NCBI GenBank assembly: GCA_001028025.1
Contig: LDAQ01000065.1
Coordinates: forward strand, 1-38,880
Reading direction: 5' to 3'
From: Faecalicatena fissicatena
Lineage (GTDB): Bacteria > Bacillota > Clostridia > Lachnospirales > Lachnospiraceae
Length of the DNA stretch: 38,880 nt
Positions 16,285 to 24,328 of the stretch are shown piece after piece. The notes under the pieces are model-generated. The model did not search any database. It was not told where the DNA came from and saw only the letters and a list, made by a program, of their open reading frames with translations. The position numbers and the translations under genes were made by a program. Every line of letters begins with the position of its first letter. The stretch's first letter is position 1.

Positions 16285-17370
16285 ATGAAAGCAATACGTA
16301 TGAAGCAGAAATTGATTCTTTCTGCTTTAGCAGGAGCGATTATGGTTCCGGGGAGTGCAATCACGGTAAGGGCGGCAGATAATTCTACTGAGAATACGCC
16401 GGTCATCCCGGTTGCAGGAATCGAATCGGCAGTAAAAGAATGTTACCAGTCAGAGGTCAAAAATAACATTGATCTGTATTTGGTACAAAATAACGAGGGT
16501 GAGTATTTGAATATGGCATTTTCTAATGTGAGTGATTATGCTTACATTAGAAATGCCCCGGACGAAACAAGCGACTGGGTCGGTAAGCTGTACAGCGATT
16601 CATCGGCCGAGGTGCTTGAATATAATGGAGACTGGACAAAGATACGGTCCGGTTCCGTAGAAGGTTACGTGCCTGCAGACAGCCTGTATACAGGCAAGGA
16701 AGCCGAGAAGAATGCAGGAAATTACGAACAGCATAATGCAACGGTAACAGCAGATGTGCTGAATGTAAGAGACGGCCAGAGTACCGATTCCAACATCCTG
16801 ACAAGGATTCTGTCAGGTCAGCAGTATGAGGTAACTGGTGCAGCCGTAAATGGCTGGTATCCGGTTCAGGTTAACGGTACTACAGGCTGGGTATGTGGCG
16901 ATTATGTAAATGTCGAGAAACAGTTTACCTATGCCGAGTCAAAAGCAGAAGAAACCGAGCGCGTGGCCGCAGAAGAGGCCGCAAAGAAGCAGGAAGTCCA
17001 GGAGGCGGCTGCGATGAAGGTGCAGTCATCAAGTGGACAGGCAGTGATTGATTATGCCTGCCAGTTTATCGGGAACCCCTACGTATGGGGGGGCACGAGT
17101 CTGACAGACGGAGCTGACTGCTCAGGGTTCGTGCAATCGGTATACGCACATTTTGGGATCAGCCTTCCGCGTACGACATGGGATATGGAATCAGTAGGGA
17201 CACCTGTAAGTTATGAGCAGGCAATACCGGGAGATATTGTATTATATGACGGTCATGTGGGATTATATATGGGAGACGGCAACATCGTTAATGCGATGAA
17301 TGAGGCAGACGGCATCGGAATCTGCAGTGCCACCTATACACCGATCGTTACAATACGAAGAGTAATGTAA
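16285..17370 (+). CDS. Secreted peptidoglycan hydrolase, two SH3 domains plus NlpC/P60
   Basis: This is probably a cell-wall endopeptidase that cuts stem peptides. The 361-residue protein starts with a signal peptide (about residues 1-31, ending at VRAADN). Two bacterial SH3 domains follow (about 85-140 and 150-210), the second with VLNVRDGQSTDSN. After a Glu/Ala-rich linker, the NlpC/P60 domain occupies residues 250-361, with catalytic Cys in ADCSGFVQ and His in GHVGLYMG. AAGGAGG is well placed and the promoter is close to consensus, suggesting abundant expression. A strong terminator follows, so the gene is monocistronic. Confidence 0.94.
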   Translation: MKAIRMKQKLILSALAGAIMVPGSAITVRAADNSTENTPVIPVAGIESAVKECYQSEVKNNIDLYLVQNNEGEYLNMAFSNVSDYAYIRNAPDETSDWVGKLYSDSSAEVLEYNGDWTKIRSGSVEGYVPADSLYTGKEAEKNAGNYEQHNATVTADVLNVRDGQSTDSNILTRILSGQQYEVTGAAVNGWYPVQVNGTTGWVCGDYVNVEKQFTYAESKAEETERVAAEEAAKKQEVQEAAAMKVQSSSGQAVIDYACQFIGNPYVWGGTSLTDGADCSGFVQSVYAHFGISLPRTTWDMESVGTPVSYEQAIPGDIVLYDGHVGLYMGDGNIVNAMNEADGIGICSATYTPIVTIRRVM

Positions 17371-17401
17371 TAAGAGTATTATAATTATAAGGATTTTGAT
17401 A

Positions 17402-17447
17402 AAAAAACTACACTTCAAAAACGCCGGAATTTGAAGTGTAGTTTTTT
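17402..17447 (+). terminator. Terminator of the SH3/NlpC gene
   Basis: A near-perfect stem built from ACTACACTTCAAA and TTTGAAGTGTAGT is flanked by AAAAA and TTTTTT. It can act on both strands. Confidence 0.9.
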
Positions 17448-17573
17448 GTTAGACATTTTGGCATCAGATATCAAAAAAACACGAATTTTGAGGGAAATGT
17501 GAAAAGGATGGCATATACAAAATGCACAAAAATGTAAAATCGTGTCGAAACTTTGGGAAAGGTAGTTTTCAAC

Positions 17574-17644
17574 TTATCCACACTCTAAACTCGAAAAAAC
17601 GTGGAAAAATCTAGTTTTTATAAAAGTTATACACATTATCCACA
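17574..17644 (+). other. Cluster of three perfect DnaA boxes in an AT-rich gap
   Basis: TTATCCACA occurs at 17574-17582 and 17636-17644, and TTATACACA at 17627-17635; the last two touch end to end. All match TTATNCACA and point the same way. The gap from 17448 to 17850 has no gene and is very AT-rich, including ATGATGAATTTGATTTTTT downstream of the boxes, which could be an unwinding region. No dnaA, dnaN, rpmH or rnpA is nearby, so it may be a DnaA-titration or regulatory site, or an origin-like region. A palindrome TTGACTT...AAGTCAA at 17751-17769 is also present. Confidence 0.65.
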
Positions 17645-17850
17645 TAAAAACATGTGTTTTTGGTGAATTACTTTTCTAAAAAAAAGAACGAACGTTTTGT
17701 TAAGTTATGATGAATTTGATTTTTTGTCGAAAAAAATCGGTAAAATTATTGACTTTTGAGAAGTCAAAAATTGAAAATAATTGTGCGAACAATTCAGAAA
17801 ATAACTATGAAGTGTGCCGGATTTTTATAAGGAATTTATATATTAGACGG

Positions 17851-17879
17851 TTGATTATTTAAAAAATAGGGATTATAAT
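17851..17879 (+). promoter_or_regulatory. Promoter of the DUF1858 gene
   Basis: TTGATT at 17851-17856 and TATAAT at 17874-17879 are 17 bases apart, giving a short leader to the ATG at 17913. Confidence 0.75.
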
Positions 17880-17912
17880 AAAAAGCACTGAATAATAAAG
17901 GAGGAAATAGAA

Positions 17913-18122
17913 ATGGGACAGATTTCTAAAAGTACCACTATTGGTGAATTATTACAGGTTTACCCTGATGCAGCGCCTATTTTAATGGAGATAGGAATGC
18001 ATTGCCTCGGCTGCCCGTCAGCACAGATGGAATCCCTGGAAGAAGCTGCTATGGTTCACGGCATTGATTCAGATCTGCTTGTAGAAAAGATTAACGCTTC
18101 GATTAAAGCAGCAAACATGTAA
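17913..18122 (+). CDS. DUF1858 / hybrid-cluster-protein-associated redox disulfide protein
   Basis: This 69-residue cytoplasmic protein matches the short DUF1858 family, often found alone or linked to hybrid cluster proteins in anaerobes. It has a ScdA-like start (TTIGELLQVYPDAAPILMEIGMHCLGCP). The HCLGC motif near residues 29-33 is a predicted redox-active CxxC. The C-terminal half is helical. An AAAGGAGG site precedes the start and a terminator follows, so it is monocistronic. Its partner is not in the window; nitrosative or oxidative stress chemistry is a plausible role. Confidence 0.88.
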   Translation: MGQISKSTTIGELLQVYPDAAPILMEIGMHCLGCPSAQMESLEEAAMVHGIDSDLLVEKINASIKAANM

Positions 18123-18151
18123 TATACGTCTATATGCGGACAAGCCCGCAT

Positions 18152-18194
18152 AAAAACCCCCGCAGTTCCTTACGGTCCTGCGGGGGTTTTTTTT
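18152..18194. terminator. Bidirectional terminator between the DUF1858 gene and mecA
   Basis: ACCCCCGCA pairs with TGCGGGGGT and is flanked by AAAA and a run of eight T. It serves both convergent genes. A smaller stem (TATGCGG/CCGCATA) precedes it. Confidence 0.92.
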
Positions 18195-18200
18195 GTGTAA

Positions 18201-18923
18201 TCAGATAGCTGCCAGATTCTGTACTGCATCTGCGGATACCATAATATCGCAGTGTTCTTCCAGAAATGCGAGTGTAGCGCCGGAAGCCTTTTCGATGGTA
18301 CCATACTCGGAAAGCATGTTGCATATCTTGTTGAATTCATTATTCGAGTGGTCGGACTGAGTCAGAGCAAGTATATATAATGAATTCTCCGTGTCATGGT
18401 AAAGTGTATTAGAACCGTGGTATACAGGCTCAAGAAGATGGGCAACCTGAATTACCCGGTCCATACTGTCGAATGAAAACAGGCGTACATTGAAGAGTGC
18501 AGGTGCATCCGGTTCGGTGTCGGCATTGCCGGTGTCGGATGCAGCTTCTTTTACCTTGTTCAGCAGATTCAGAAATTCTTCCGCCCCTTCCAGTTTTTCC
18601 AGAGCCTCCGCTGTGTTAGCTGCATCGGCTTCGCCAAGTGGCGTGAACTTGGAAAATCTCGTATCTAATTCCTCCGGGTCCTCTACCTTTGTAATGATCA
18701 AAACGATAGAGTCCGCAGAAGCAGGTATAGCTTCTATCATCAAAGGGATGTCTTCTGCTTCAAAGCCAAAGTCGAAAGAGGCCTGCTGCATCATGTCTCT
18801 GAACAAAGACTTAGCTTTTTCCGTGCCGTAGGCCAGCTCACTCAGTTTGAGATGCCTTGCCGCCAGATCGGCGTGTGTCAGGGTACAGCGAATCTGATTG
18901 TCATTCAGTTTTTCGATTTTCAT
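18201..18923 (-). CDS. mecA: MecA-family adaptor protein for ClpC
   Basis: MecA proteins hand substrates to the ClpC/ClpP protease and in bacilli control competence and development. The 240-residue protein begins MKIEKLNDNQIRCTLTHADL, typical of the N-terminal substrate-binding part. An Asp/Glu/Ala-rich linker covers about 85-140. The C-terminal ClpC-binding domain (about 145-225) has LFSFDSMDRVIQVAHLL and NSLYILALTQSD. The start follows AAGGATG. It has its own promoter and is bounded by a terminator. The ComK-type targets of bacilli are not visible here. Confidence 0.92.
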   Translation of the reverse strand: MKIEKLNDNQIRCTLTHADLAARHLKLSELAYGTEKAKSLFRDMMQQASFDFGFEAEDIPLMIEAIPASADSIVLIITKVEDPEELDTRFSKFTPLGEADAANTAEALEKLEGAEEFLNLLNKVKEAASDTGNADTEPDAPALFNVRLFSFDSMDRVIQVAHLLEPVYHGSNTLYHDTENSLYILALTQSDHSNNEFNKICNMLSEYGTIEKASGATLAFLEEHCDIMVSADAVQNLAAI

Positions 18924-18978
18924 ATAATCACATCCTTACGAATTGGAATTTTAAAAAAAAATCTATCTTCTCACTATT

Positions 18979-19007
18979 AGTATAAACAAAATCAAAAAAT
19001 ATGTAAA
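18979..19007 (-). promoter_or_regulatory. mecA promoter
   Basis: On the minus strand TTTACA (19002-19007) and TATACT (18979-18984) are 17 bases apart. The RNA would start about 45 bases before the mecA ATG. Confidence 0.65.
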
Positions 19008-19176
19008 GAAAAACTATAAAGAGTTTATACTACTTTAGTACCATGCACTCCGCTGCACGGCATCGGAGCCAATAAAGTGATGGTCTCAGACAGGTCTCAA
19101 GCGCATCTCAGGCACGCATAATCGGTATGTTCCGGCGTTATCAACAAATGTGGACGGCTTATAAACAATAAACACA

Positions 19177-19205
19177 TTGAAATAGAAACATGTGCTCTTT
19201 ATAAT
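19177..19205 (+). promoter_or_regulatory. Promoter of the small-protein operon
   Basis: TTGAAA at 19177-19182 and TATAAT at 19200-19205 are 17 bases apart. The leader from about 19212 to 19388 contains an AAAGGAGG site (19252-19259) with no ATG at the right distance. Between 19008 and 19170 I see no gene, only weak inverted repeats. Confidence 0.6.
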
Positions 19206-19388
19206 GGCAGATACAGAAGATAGTATTCCAGGATAAATATATGTTTATACGAAAGGAGGAATACAATTTATTGGGACTTTTTTTTAGTCATAAAGGAAAT
19301 CCTATCTAAATGTACTTCCGGATCCGTTTCAGATGATGCCTTTTAAAGCATCACAGAAGGATGCCGGAATATATTTCAGGAAAGTCAC

Positions 19389-19556
19389 ATGTCCCATTCG
19401 GGGACGAACTTATCAGAGATACAAAAAGAGGAGGGAACTGTGGGTTCGTACTATCTTCCCTACTGCGAAAGTCCGGCGGTACGTCACGATGCCTTCGGCA
19501 TATGGAATAAGCAGGCAGTGAATTATATTTATCCGAATCCGCAGGGAAAGGAGTGA
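19389..19556 (+). CDS. Unrecognised 55-residue small protein
   Basis: I do not recognise this protein. It starts at ATG 19389 behind AGGAAAG and stops three bases before the next gene, whose ribosome site GGAAAGGAG lies in its last codons. The product is hydrophilic and aromatic-rich towards its end (SYYLPYCESP, GIWNKQAVNYIYPNPQ) and has a single Cys. A 62-residue frame overlaps it (19333-19521), but that frame uses many rare Arg codons and has no link to the next gene. The pairing suggests a small two-gene operon, possibly encoding surface or spore-coat-like proteins, which is speculation. Confidence 0.55.
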   Translation: MSHSGTNLSEIQKEEGTVGSYYLPYCESPAVRHDAFGIWNKQAVNYIYPNPQGKE

Positions 19557-19559
19557 ACC

Positions 19560-19787
19560 ATGGAAATTGGTGATACAGCTCATTTATACAGGGATCTGTA
19601 CACGGAGCTGGAAAATTATGAAAAGCACGGTGTGAGCATGCTTATGAATGGCTGCCAGGTCAGCCCGCTGCAGATTGTGACAGCGCATATGATCCGCGAA
19701 GAAGGGTGCTATATGCGGGATTACGTTTTGGATCCGAAAGGATACATAGAATCACTCGCTTTTGTAAATATTAATGGCAACAATTAG
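19560..19787 (+). CDS. Unrecognised 75-residue small protein
   Basis: I do not recognise this protein. It begins MEIGDTAHLYRDLYTELENY and contains two Cys (NGCQVSP, EEGCYMRDYVLD); it is probably a small soluble helical protein without a signal peptide or membrane segment. AAAGGAG precedes the start with good spacing, and the start lies three bases after the previous stop, so the two are translationally coupled. A GGCAGA...TCTGCC stem follows its stop. Codon use resembles the neighbours. A role cannot be given. Confidence 0.75.
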   Translation: MEIGDTAHLYRDLYTELENYEKHGVSMLMNGCQVSPLQIVTAHMIREEGCYMRDYVLDPKGYIESLAFVNINGNN

Positions 19788-19896
19788 GCAGAGAATCCCC
19801 TCATTCTGCCGGACACCCGGTGCTGCAGAATGTGCCCGGGCATACGTCTAAAAATTTTCTAAAAAGACGAATTACTAATGACGTATGAAAAAAATA

Positions 19897-19905
19897 TGGT
19901 ATAAT
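19897..19905 (+). promoter_or_regulatory. Extended -10 promoter of the GH18 gene
   Basis: TGGTATAAT at 19897-19905 is an extended -10. The -35 is poor. It lies 23 bases before the ATG at 19928, with TAGGAGG between. Confidence 0.55.
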
Positions 19906-19927
19906 AAGGTCTAATAGGAGGTGCGGC

Positions 19928-21868
19928 ATGGACGAAAGAGAAAAAAGAGCTGAGTATGCCCGAAGGCGCAGCCAGCAAAATGCACAGAGAAGACGCCCAG
20001 CCAGCAGTGACCAGAGACCGGGGAGTTCAAGACCAGTAAGTACCGGGCCAGGCGGCCAGGGACCAAGGAGAAAGAGCAGCCGGGCAAGGAGAAGAAGACG
20101 TAATCTCATCATAAGGATGATCCTTATGATTGTTCTGGTTATTATAGCATTAGGCGGATTCGTATTCTGGAAAAAATACGGCTCATCAAAAGAGAAGGCC
20201 GATTTGAAACAATATTATGGGATACAGAATAACGATGATCTAGCGGTGGTAGTAGATGACCAGATCATGGGTGCCCGTGATACCGGGACCGGGGAGAGCA
20301 GCCCTGCGGGTGGAAAGCTGTACGATGGTATTCCCTATGTGGAATATTCCGTAGTACGTAATTATATCAACGAGAGGTTTTACTGGGATTCTAATGAGAA
20401 TATCCTGCTCTATACCCTTCCGGGCGGCAGCGTATCTGTAAATGTCGGCAGCAAAGAGTATACCGATGTTCAGGAAAAGAAGAGCGAAGACTATGTAATT
20501 CTGAAGACAGAAGGTAAGACTGCCTATATTGCACTCGCATTTATACAGCAGTATACCAATATGGAATATAAAGTATATAAAGATCCGGACAAGGCTGTGA
20601 TAGACTGCAGCTGGGGCGAGCAGAGCGTGTCAGAGCTGAAGAGAGATACTCAGGTCAGATACCAGGGCGGTGTAAAAAGCCCGATCCTGGCAGAAGTGAA
20701 GAAGTCAGAGAAAGTCAGGATACTGGAAGACGAGAATGACTGGATGAAAGTCCGTACCAGTGACGGAGTGATCGGTTATGTTAAGACAAGTTCACTGAAG
20801 AAGATTACAAAAGAGACGAAGTCCAGGGATTTCCAGGAGCCGGATTATACGAATATTTCCACAGGATACACGATTAATATGGCATGGCACAATGTAGAGA
20901 ATGACACGGCCAATGGCTATGTTCTTGAGACAATTGCCAATACAAAGGGACTGACAACGATTGCACCGACATGGTTCAACATTACTGACACAGACGGTAA
21001 TATATCATCGCTTGCCAATTCCGAGTATGTGAATTATGCACACCAGTCCAATATTGACGTATGGGCTGTGTTAAGAGATTTTCATGGTGGTATCAGCTCC
21101 TACGATGAAACCTACGCGGTTTTAAGTTACACCTCTAAGAGAGCGAACCTGATCAACCAGGTAATAGCAGCCGCGCTGCAGTCAGGAATTGACGGCATCA
21201 ATCTGGATTTTGAGCTGATTTCCGAGGAATGCGGAGAGCATTATATACAGTTTGTACGCGAGTTGTCTGTAAAGTGCAGACAGAACGGCCTGGTATTTTC
21301 CGTGGATAATTATGTCCCAATGCCGTACAATGAGCACTACAATCTGGCAGAACAGGCAATTGTAGCAGATTACGTTATTATTATGGGATATGATGAGCAT
21401 ACAGAGGGCTCCTATGAAGCAGGTTCGGTGGCATCCTATAATTATGTGAAGGACGGAATCGAGAATGCACTGAAGATCGTTCCGAATACCAAGCTTGTGA
21501 ATGCAATTCCATTCTACACAAGGCTGTGGCTGGAGACTCCTAAGACAACAGCGGAACTGGAGGAGGAAGCAGGCACAGAGGCGGCAGAATATCCAAATAA
21601 AGTATCCAGTACGGCCATGGGTATGGACGAGGCGAATGAGACGTTACAGACAGCCGGAGTACAGGCTGAATGGGATGACAAGACGAAGCAGAATTATGCC
21701 CAGTGGGATACCGATAACGGGACTTATAAGATATGGCTTGAGGACAGCCAGTCCATCGAAGAGAAGCTGAAGCTGATTAAGAGCAATAATCTGGCCGGAG
21801 TAGCTGAGTGGCGGCTTGGCTGGGAAAATTCAGGGATCTGGGATCTGATCCTTCAATATGTAAACTAG
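19928..21868 (+). CDS. Membrane-anchored GH18 glycosidase with SH3 domain
   Basis: This is probably a cell-wall or spore-cortex glycosidase of the YaaH/SleL type. The 646-residue protein has a basic Arg-rich cytoplasmic N-terminus (1-59) and one membrane segment (about 60-80). A copper-amine-oxidase-like N-terminal region follows (about 100-230), then an SH3-like segment (about 240-290, with GVIGYVKTSSLKKI). The glycosyl hydrolase 18 domain covers 310-646, with the catalytic motif DGINLDFE near residue 425, ending in E as required. TAGGAGG precedes the start. cwlD lies just downstream, which supports a wall or spore role. The substrate is inferred from the family. Confidence 0.9.
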   Translation: MDEREKRAEYARRRSQQNAQRRRPASSDQRPGSSRPVSTGPGGQGPRRKSSRARRRRRNLIIRMILMIVLVIIALGGFVFWKKYGSSKEKADLKQYYGIQNNDDLAVVVDDQIMGARDTGTGESSPAGGKLYDGIPYVEYSVVRNYINERFYWDSNENILLYTLPGGSVSVNVGSKEYTDVQEKKSEDYVILKTEGKTAYIALAFIQQYTNMEYKVYKDPDKAVIDCSWGEQSVSELKRDTQVRYQGGVKSPILAEVKKSEKVRILEDENDWMKVRTSDGVIGYVKTSSLKKITKETKSRDFQEPDYTNISTGYTINMAWHNVENDTANGYVLETIANTKGLTTIAPTWFNITDTDGNISSLANSEYVNYAHQSNIDVWAVLRDFHGGISSYDETYAVLSYTSKRANLINQVIAAALQSGIDGINLDFELISEECGEHYIQFVRELSVKCRQNGLVFSVDNYVPMPYNEHYNLAEQAIVADYVIIMGYDEHTEGSYEAGSVASYNYVKDGIENALKIVPNTKLVNAIPFYTRLWLETPKTTAELEEEAGTEAAEYPNKVSSTAMGMDEANETLQTAGVQAEWDDKTKQNYAQWDTDNGTYKIWLEDSQSIEEKLKLIKSNNLAGVAEWRLGWENSGIWDLILQYVN

Positions 21869-21983
21869 CGCATCAAAAAATAAGAGCAGTTTCATAGCCA
21901 GTTAATACCCAGCAATCTGGAACGACATCTTGCAACAAGCAATTTTCAAACACGCTCTGGTGCATACTACAGAAATATGAAAG

Positions 21984-22041
21984 AAACATCCTTTTTCTGC
22001 ATATACATAGGAATAGTATATGAGAAAGGGGATGTTTTTTT
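21984..22041 (+). terminator. Terminator-like hairpin that contains the cwlD ribosome binding site
   Basis: A 22-bp stem with one bulge and two G-U pairs (21984-22006 with 22016-22037, nine-base loop) is followed by TTTT. The cwlD ribosome site AAAGGGG (22025-22031) is inside the 3' arm, and the TTG start at 22040 lies in the T-run. This matches the arrangement in front of spoIID. CATACTA at 21963-21969 upstream resembles a sigma-F/G -10. Confidence 0.75.
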
Positions 22042-22738
22042 GCGCCGTAAAATAGGAATACTGGGGCTTCTGATTCTGCTTGTGTGCGCAGTGATAGGAA
22101 GCCAGAAGGCCGGAGAATACCTGTACAAAAATTATATGGGAAGCGACACCAAAGAGACAGCGGCAGAGGCAAAGCAGGGAGAAAAGCCGGTGATTGTCAT
22201 AGATGCCGGACATGGAGGTTCGGATCCTGGTAAAGTAGGTGTGAACAAAGCGCTGGAAAAGGATGTGAACCTGGCTATTGCAAATAAGGTGAAATCCCTC
22301 ATGGAAAAGCAGGGAGTCAAGGTTATTATGACCCGCGAAGATGAGAATGGGATTGCAAATTCAAAAGCAGAGGATATGAAAGAGCGGGTAGCGATTATTA
22401 ACAGGGAAAAGCCGGTTCTGGCGGTAAGCATACACCAGAATAGCTACGGAGGAGAAAGCATACATGGTGCCCAGGTATTTTACTATACGCATTCCAAAGG
22501 AGGAGAGAAGGCAGCGGGCATCATGCAGGAGGCCCTTCTGGCCGCTGATCCGGACAATACCAGGCAGGCAAAGGCAAACGATACATATTATATGCTGAAA
22601 AAGACAGAGGTTCCCGTCATTATTGTGGAATGCGGTTTTCTGAGCAATTACGAGGAAGCAGAAAAACTGGTTAACGAGGAGTACCAGGATGCACTGGCTG
22701 AGGCGGTCTGCGCGGGCATTTTGAAATGTCTCGAATAG
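22040..22738 (+). CDS. cwlD: N-acetylmuramoyl-L-alanine amidase CwlD
   Basis: CwlD removes peptide side chains during spore cortex synthesis, the first step to muramic-delta-lactam, which germination enzymes recognise. The 232-residue protein has an N-terminal membrane segment (about 6-23) and an amidase_3 domain. Zinc ligands are visible: the first His in IDAGHGGSDPG, Glu in ALEKDVNL, and His in AVSIHQNS; the catalytic Glu is in VECGFLSN. TTG 22040 was chosen because AAAGGGG lies eight bases before it; a longer frame from 21977 runs into the hairpin. The hairpin over its ribosome site suggests tight control. Confidence 0.9.
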   Translation: MRRKIGILGLLILLVCAVIGSQKAGEYLYKNYMGSDTKETAAEAKQGEKPVIVIDAGHGGSDPGKVGVNKALEKDVNLAIANKVKSLMEKQGVKVIMTREDENGIANSKAEDMKERVAIINREKPVLAVSIHQNSYGGESIHGAQVFYYTHSKGGEKAAGIMQEALLAADPDNTRQAKANDTYYMLKKTEVPVIIVECGFLSNYEEAEKLVNEEYQDALAEAVCAGILKCLE

Positions 22739-22786
22739 AGCGGCATCTAATTTTGTGAAAGAGAGTTTTTTTTTAGGTTGATTAAT

Positions 22787-22794
22787 GGTATAAT
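22787..22794 (+). promoter_or_regulatory. Extended -10 promoter very close to the Sua5 start
   Basis: TGGTATAAT ends at 22794, only eight bases before the ATG at 22802. An RNA starting at the usual distance would have almost no leader. Confidence 0.5.
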
Positions 22795-22801
22795 GGAGCC
22801 T

Positions 22802-24328
22802 ATGAAAACTATAATTAAAAAAGTGGATAAGAATCAGATAGACAAAGAAGTGATACTGGAAGCAGGGGAAGTTCTGAAAAATGGCGGACTTGTTGCATTT
22901 CCAACAGAGACGGTCTATGGGCTGGGAGCAAATGCACTGGATGAGGAGGCAGCAAAAAAAACTTATGCAGCCAAAGGGCGCCCGTCAGACAATCCTCTGA
23001 TCGTGCATATTGCAGATTTGCAGGCACTTGATGAGATTACGGAGAATGTGCCGCCTGAGACAGAGGAGCTGGCATTTCATTTCTGGCCGGGTCCTCTGAC
23101 TATGATCTTTGAAAAAAGCGATATCGTACCTCTTGGTACGACAGGCGGACTGGGGACGGTTGCTGTCCGCATGCCTAGCGACCTGATAGCAAGGGAACTG
23201 ATCCTTGCTGCAGGAGGATACGTGTCAGCGCCCAGCGCGAACACGTCCGGCCGTCCCAGCCCTACAACGGCACAGCATGTGGCGGAGGATCTGGACGGAA
23301 AGATCGATATGATTCTGGACGGAGGAAGCGTGGATATCGGCCTGGAATCTACCATTCTGGATATGACGGTCACACCGCCTATGATTCTGCGTCCGGGGGC
23401 CATTACAGCAGATATGCTGGAAGAAGTGATCGGTACGGTTAGTGTGGATGAGACCATACTTGGAAGTGAGAGTACACAGGCACCCAAGGCCCCGGGTATG
23501 AAGTACCGCCATTATGCGCCGAAGGCCAGGCTGATGATCGTGGAGGGCACTCTGAGAGAGGAAGTGTTTGCGATCCGGCAGCTGGCATATGAAGCACACC
23601 GCCAAGGGCGGAAAGCAGGAATTATTGCTACAAATGAGACGATGCCTTTTTATACCTATGGTCTGATAAAGAATATTGGATCCCGCGATAATGAGAAGAC
23701 AATCGCCAGAAACCTTTATGCGGTACTCCGGGAATTTGATGAGGAAGACGTTGCCGAGATATTCAGTGAGTCTTTTGCTGCGCAGGGAATTGGCAAGGCG
23801 ATCATGAACCGTCTGGAAAAAGCGGCCGGACATGTGCTGCTTCCCGCGAGTGCAATCGCCAGGCAGCAGCAATACAGGCGCATTATATTTTTAAGCAATA
23901 CCGACACCAGCAGAGGGCCCATGGCAGCAGAGCTGCTGAGGAGCCAGGATCTGGAGCAGGAGTATAACATAGACTCACGCGGTCTTGTTGTGCTTTTTCC
24001 TGAGCCTGCCAATCAGAAGGCTGAGGCAATTATGAAGAGCGGGCAGATGACCCTGGAAGGACATTCTTCCATCCCGTTATCAGAGAAGGATCTGCAGGAG
24101 GACACTCTGGTCCTGACAATGGACGAAAGCCAGAAATGGAAAGTCGTTTCTGAGTATGAGAACATAAAAAATGTGTATACTCTAAATGAGTTCACTGAGG
24201 ACAGTACAGAGATACCAAATCCGTATGGACAGCCATTGACTGCATACGGAGAATGTTATGAAATAATTTCGATGTTAATAAAAAAATTAACAAATAAACT
24301 TAATGCACTTACTAAAGGAGGAGAATGA
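22802..24328 (+). CDS. Sua5/TsaC threonylcarbamoyl-AMP synthase fused to an inactive low-molecular-weight phosphatase domain
   Basis: The N-terminal part makes threonylcarbamoyl-AMP for the t6A modification of tRNA. Residues 1-205 are the YrdC domain, with the substrate-binding stretches FPTETVYGLG, KGRPSDNPL and PSANTSGRPSPTT, and the Sua5 C-terminal domain continues to about 340. From residue 360 a low-molecular-weight protein tyrosine phosphatase-like domain follows. Its P-loop reads SNTDTSRGP: Ser365 is where the nucleophile Cys should be, with Arg371 retained at the CX5R spacing. The acid Asp is replaced by Asn473 in PNPYG. The domain should be inactive. TTG 22778 and ATG 22793 are alternative starts. 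upp overlaps its stop. Confidence 0.9.
   Translation: MKTIIKKVDKNQIDKEVILEAGEVLKNGGLVAFPTETVYGLGANALDEEAAKKTYAAKGRPSDNPLIVHIADLQALDEITENVPPETEELAFHFWPGPLTMIFEKSDIVPLGTTGGLGTVAVRMPSDLIARELILAAGGYVSAPSANTSGRPSPTTAQHVAEDLDGKIDMILDGGSVDIGLESTILDMTVTPPMILRPGAITADMLEEVIGTVSVDETILGSESTQAPKAPGMKYRHYAPKARLMIVEGTLREEVFAIRQLAYEAHRQGRKAGIIATNETMPFYTYGLIKNIGSRDNEKTIARNLYAVLREFDEEDVAEIFSESFAAQGIGKAIMNRLEKAAGHVLLPASAIARQQQYRRIIFLSNTDTSRGPMAAELLRSQDLEQEYNIDSRGLVVLFPEPANQKAEAIMKSGQMTLEGHSSIPLSEKDLQEDTLVLTMDESQKWKVVSEYENIKNVYTLNEFTEDSTEIPNPYGQPLTAYGECYEIISMLIKKLTNKLNALTKGGE

Noticed and set aside
17448..17850. Calling this gap the chromosomal origin
   Set aside because: Three DnaA boxes are suggestive, but dnaA, dnaN, rpmH and gidA are absent and GC skew could not be computed.
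19101..19113. A third, decayed foldback copy
   Set aside because: GCGCATCTCAGGC matches 12 of 13 bases at the right end of the first foldback, but similarity stops there and no arm partner is present, so chance is likely.
19333..19521. A 62-residue frame overlapping the 55-residue small protein
   Set aside because: It uses many rare Arg codons and does not lead into the next gene, whereas the overlapping frame ends right at the next ribosome site.
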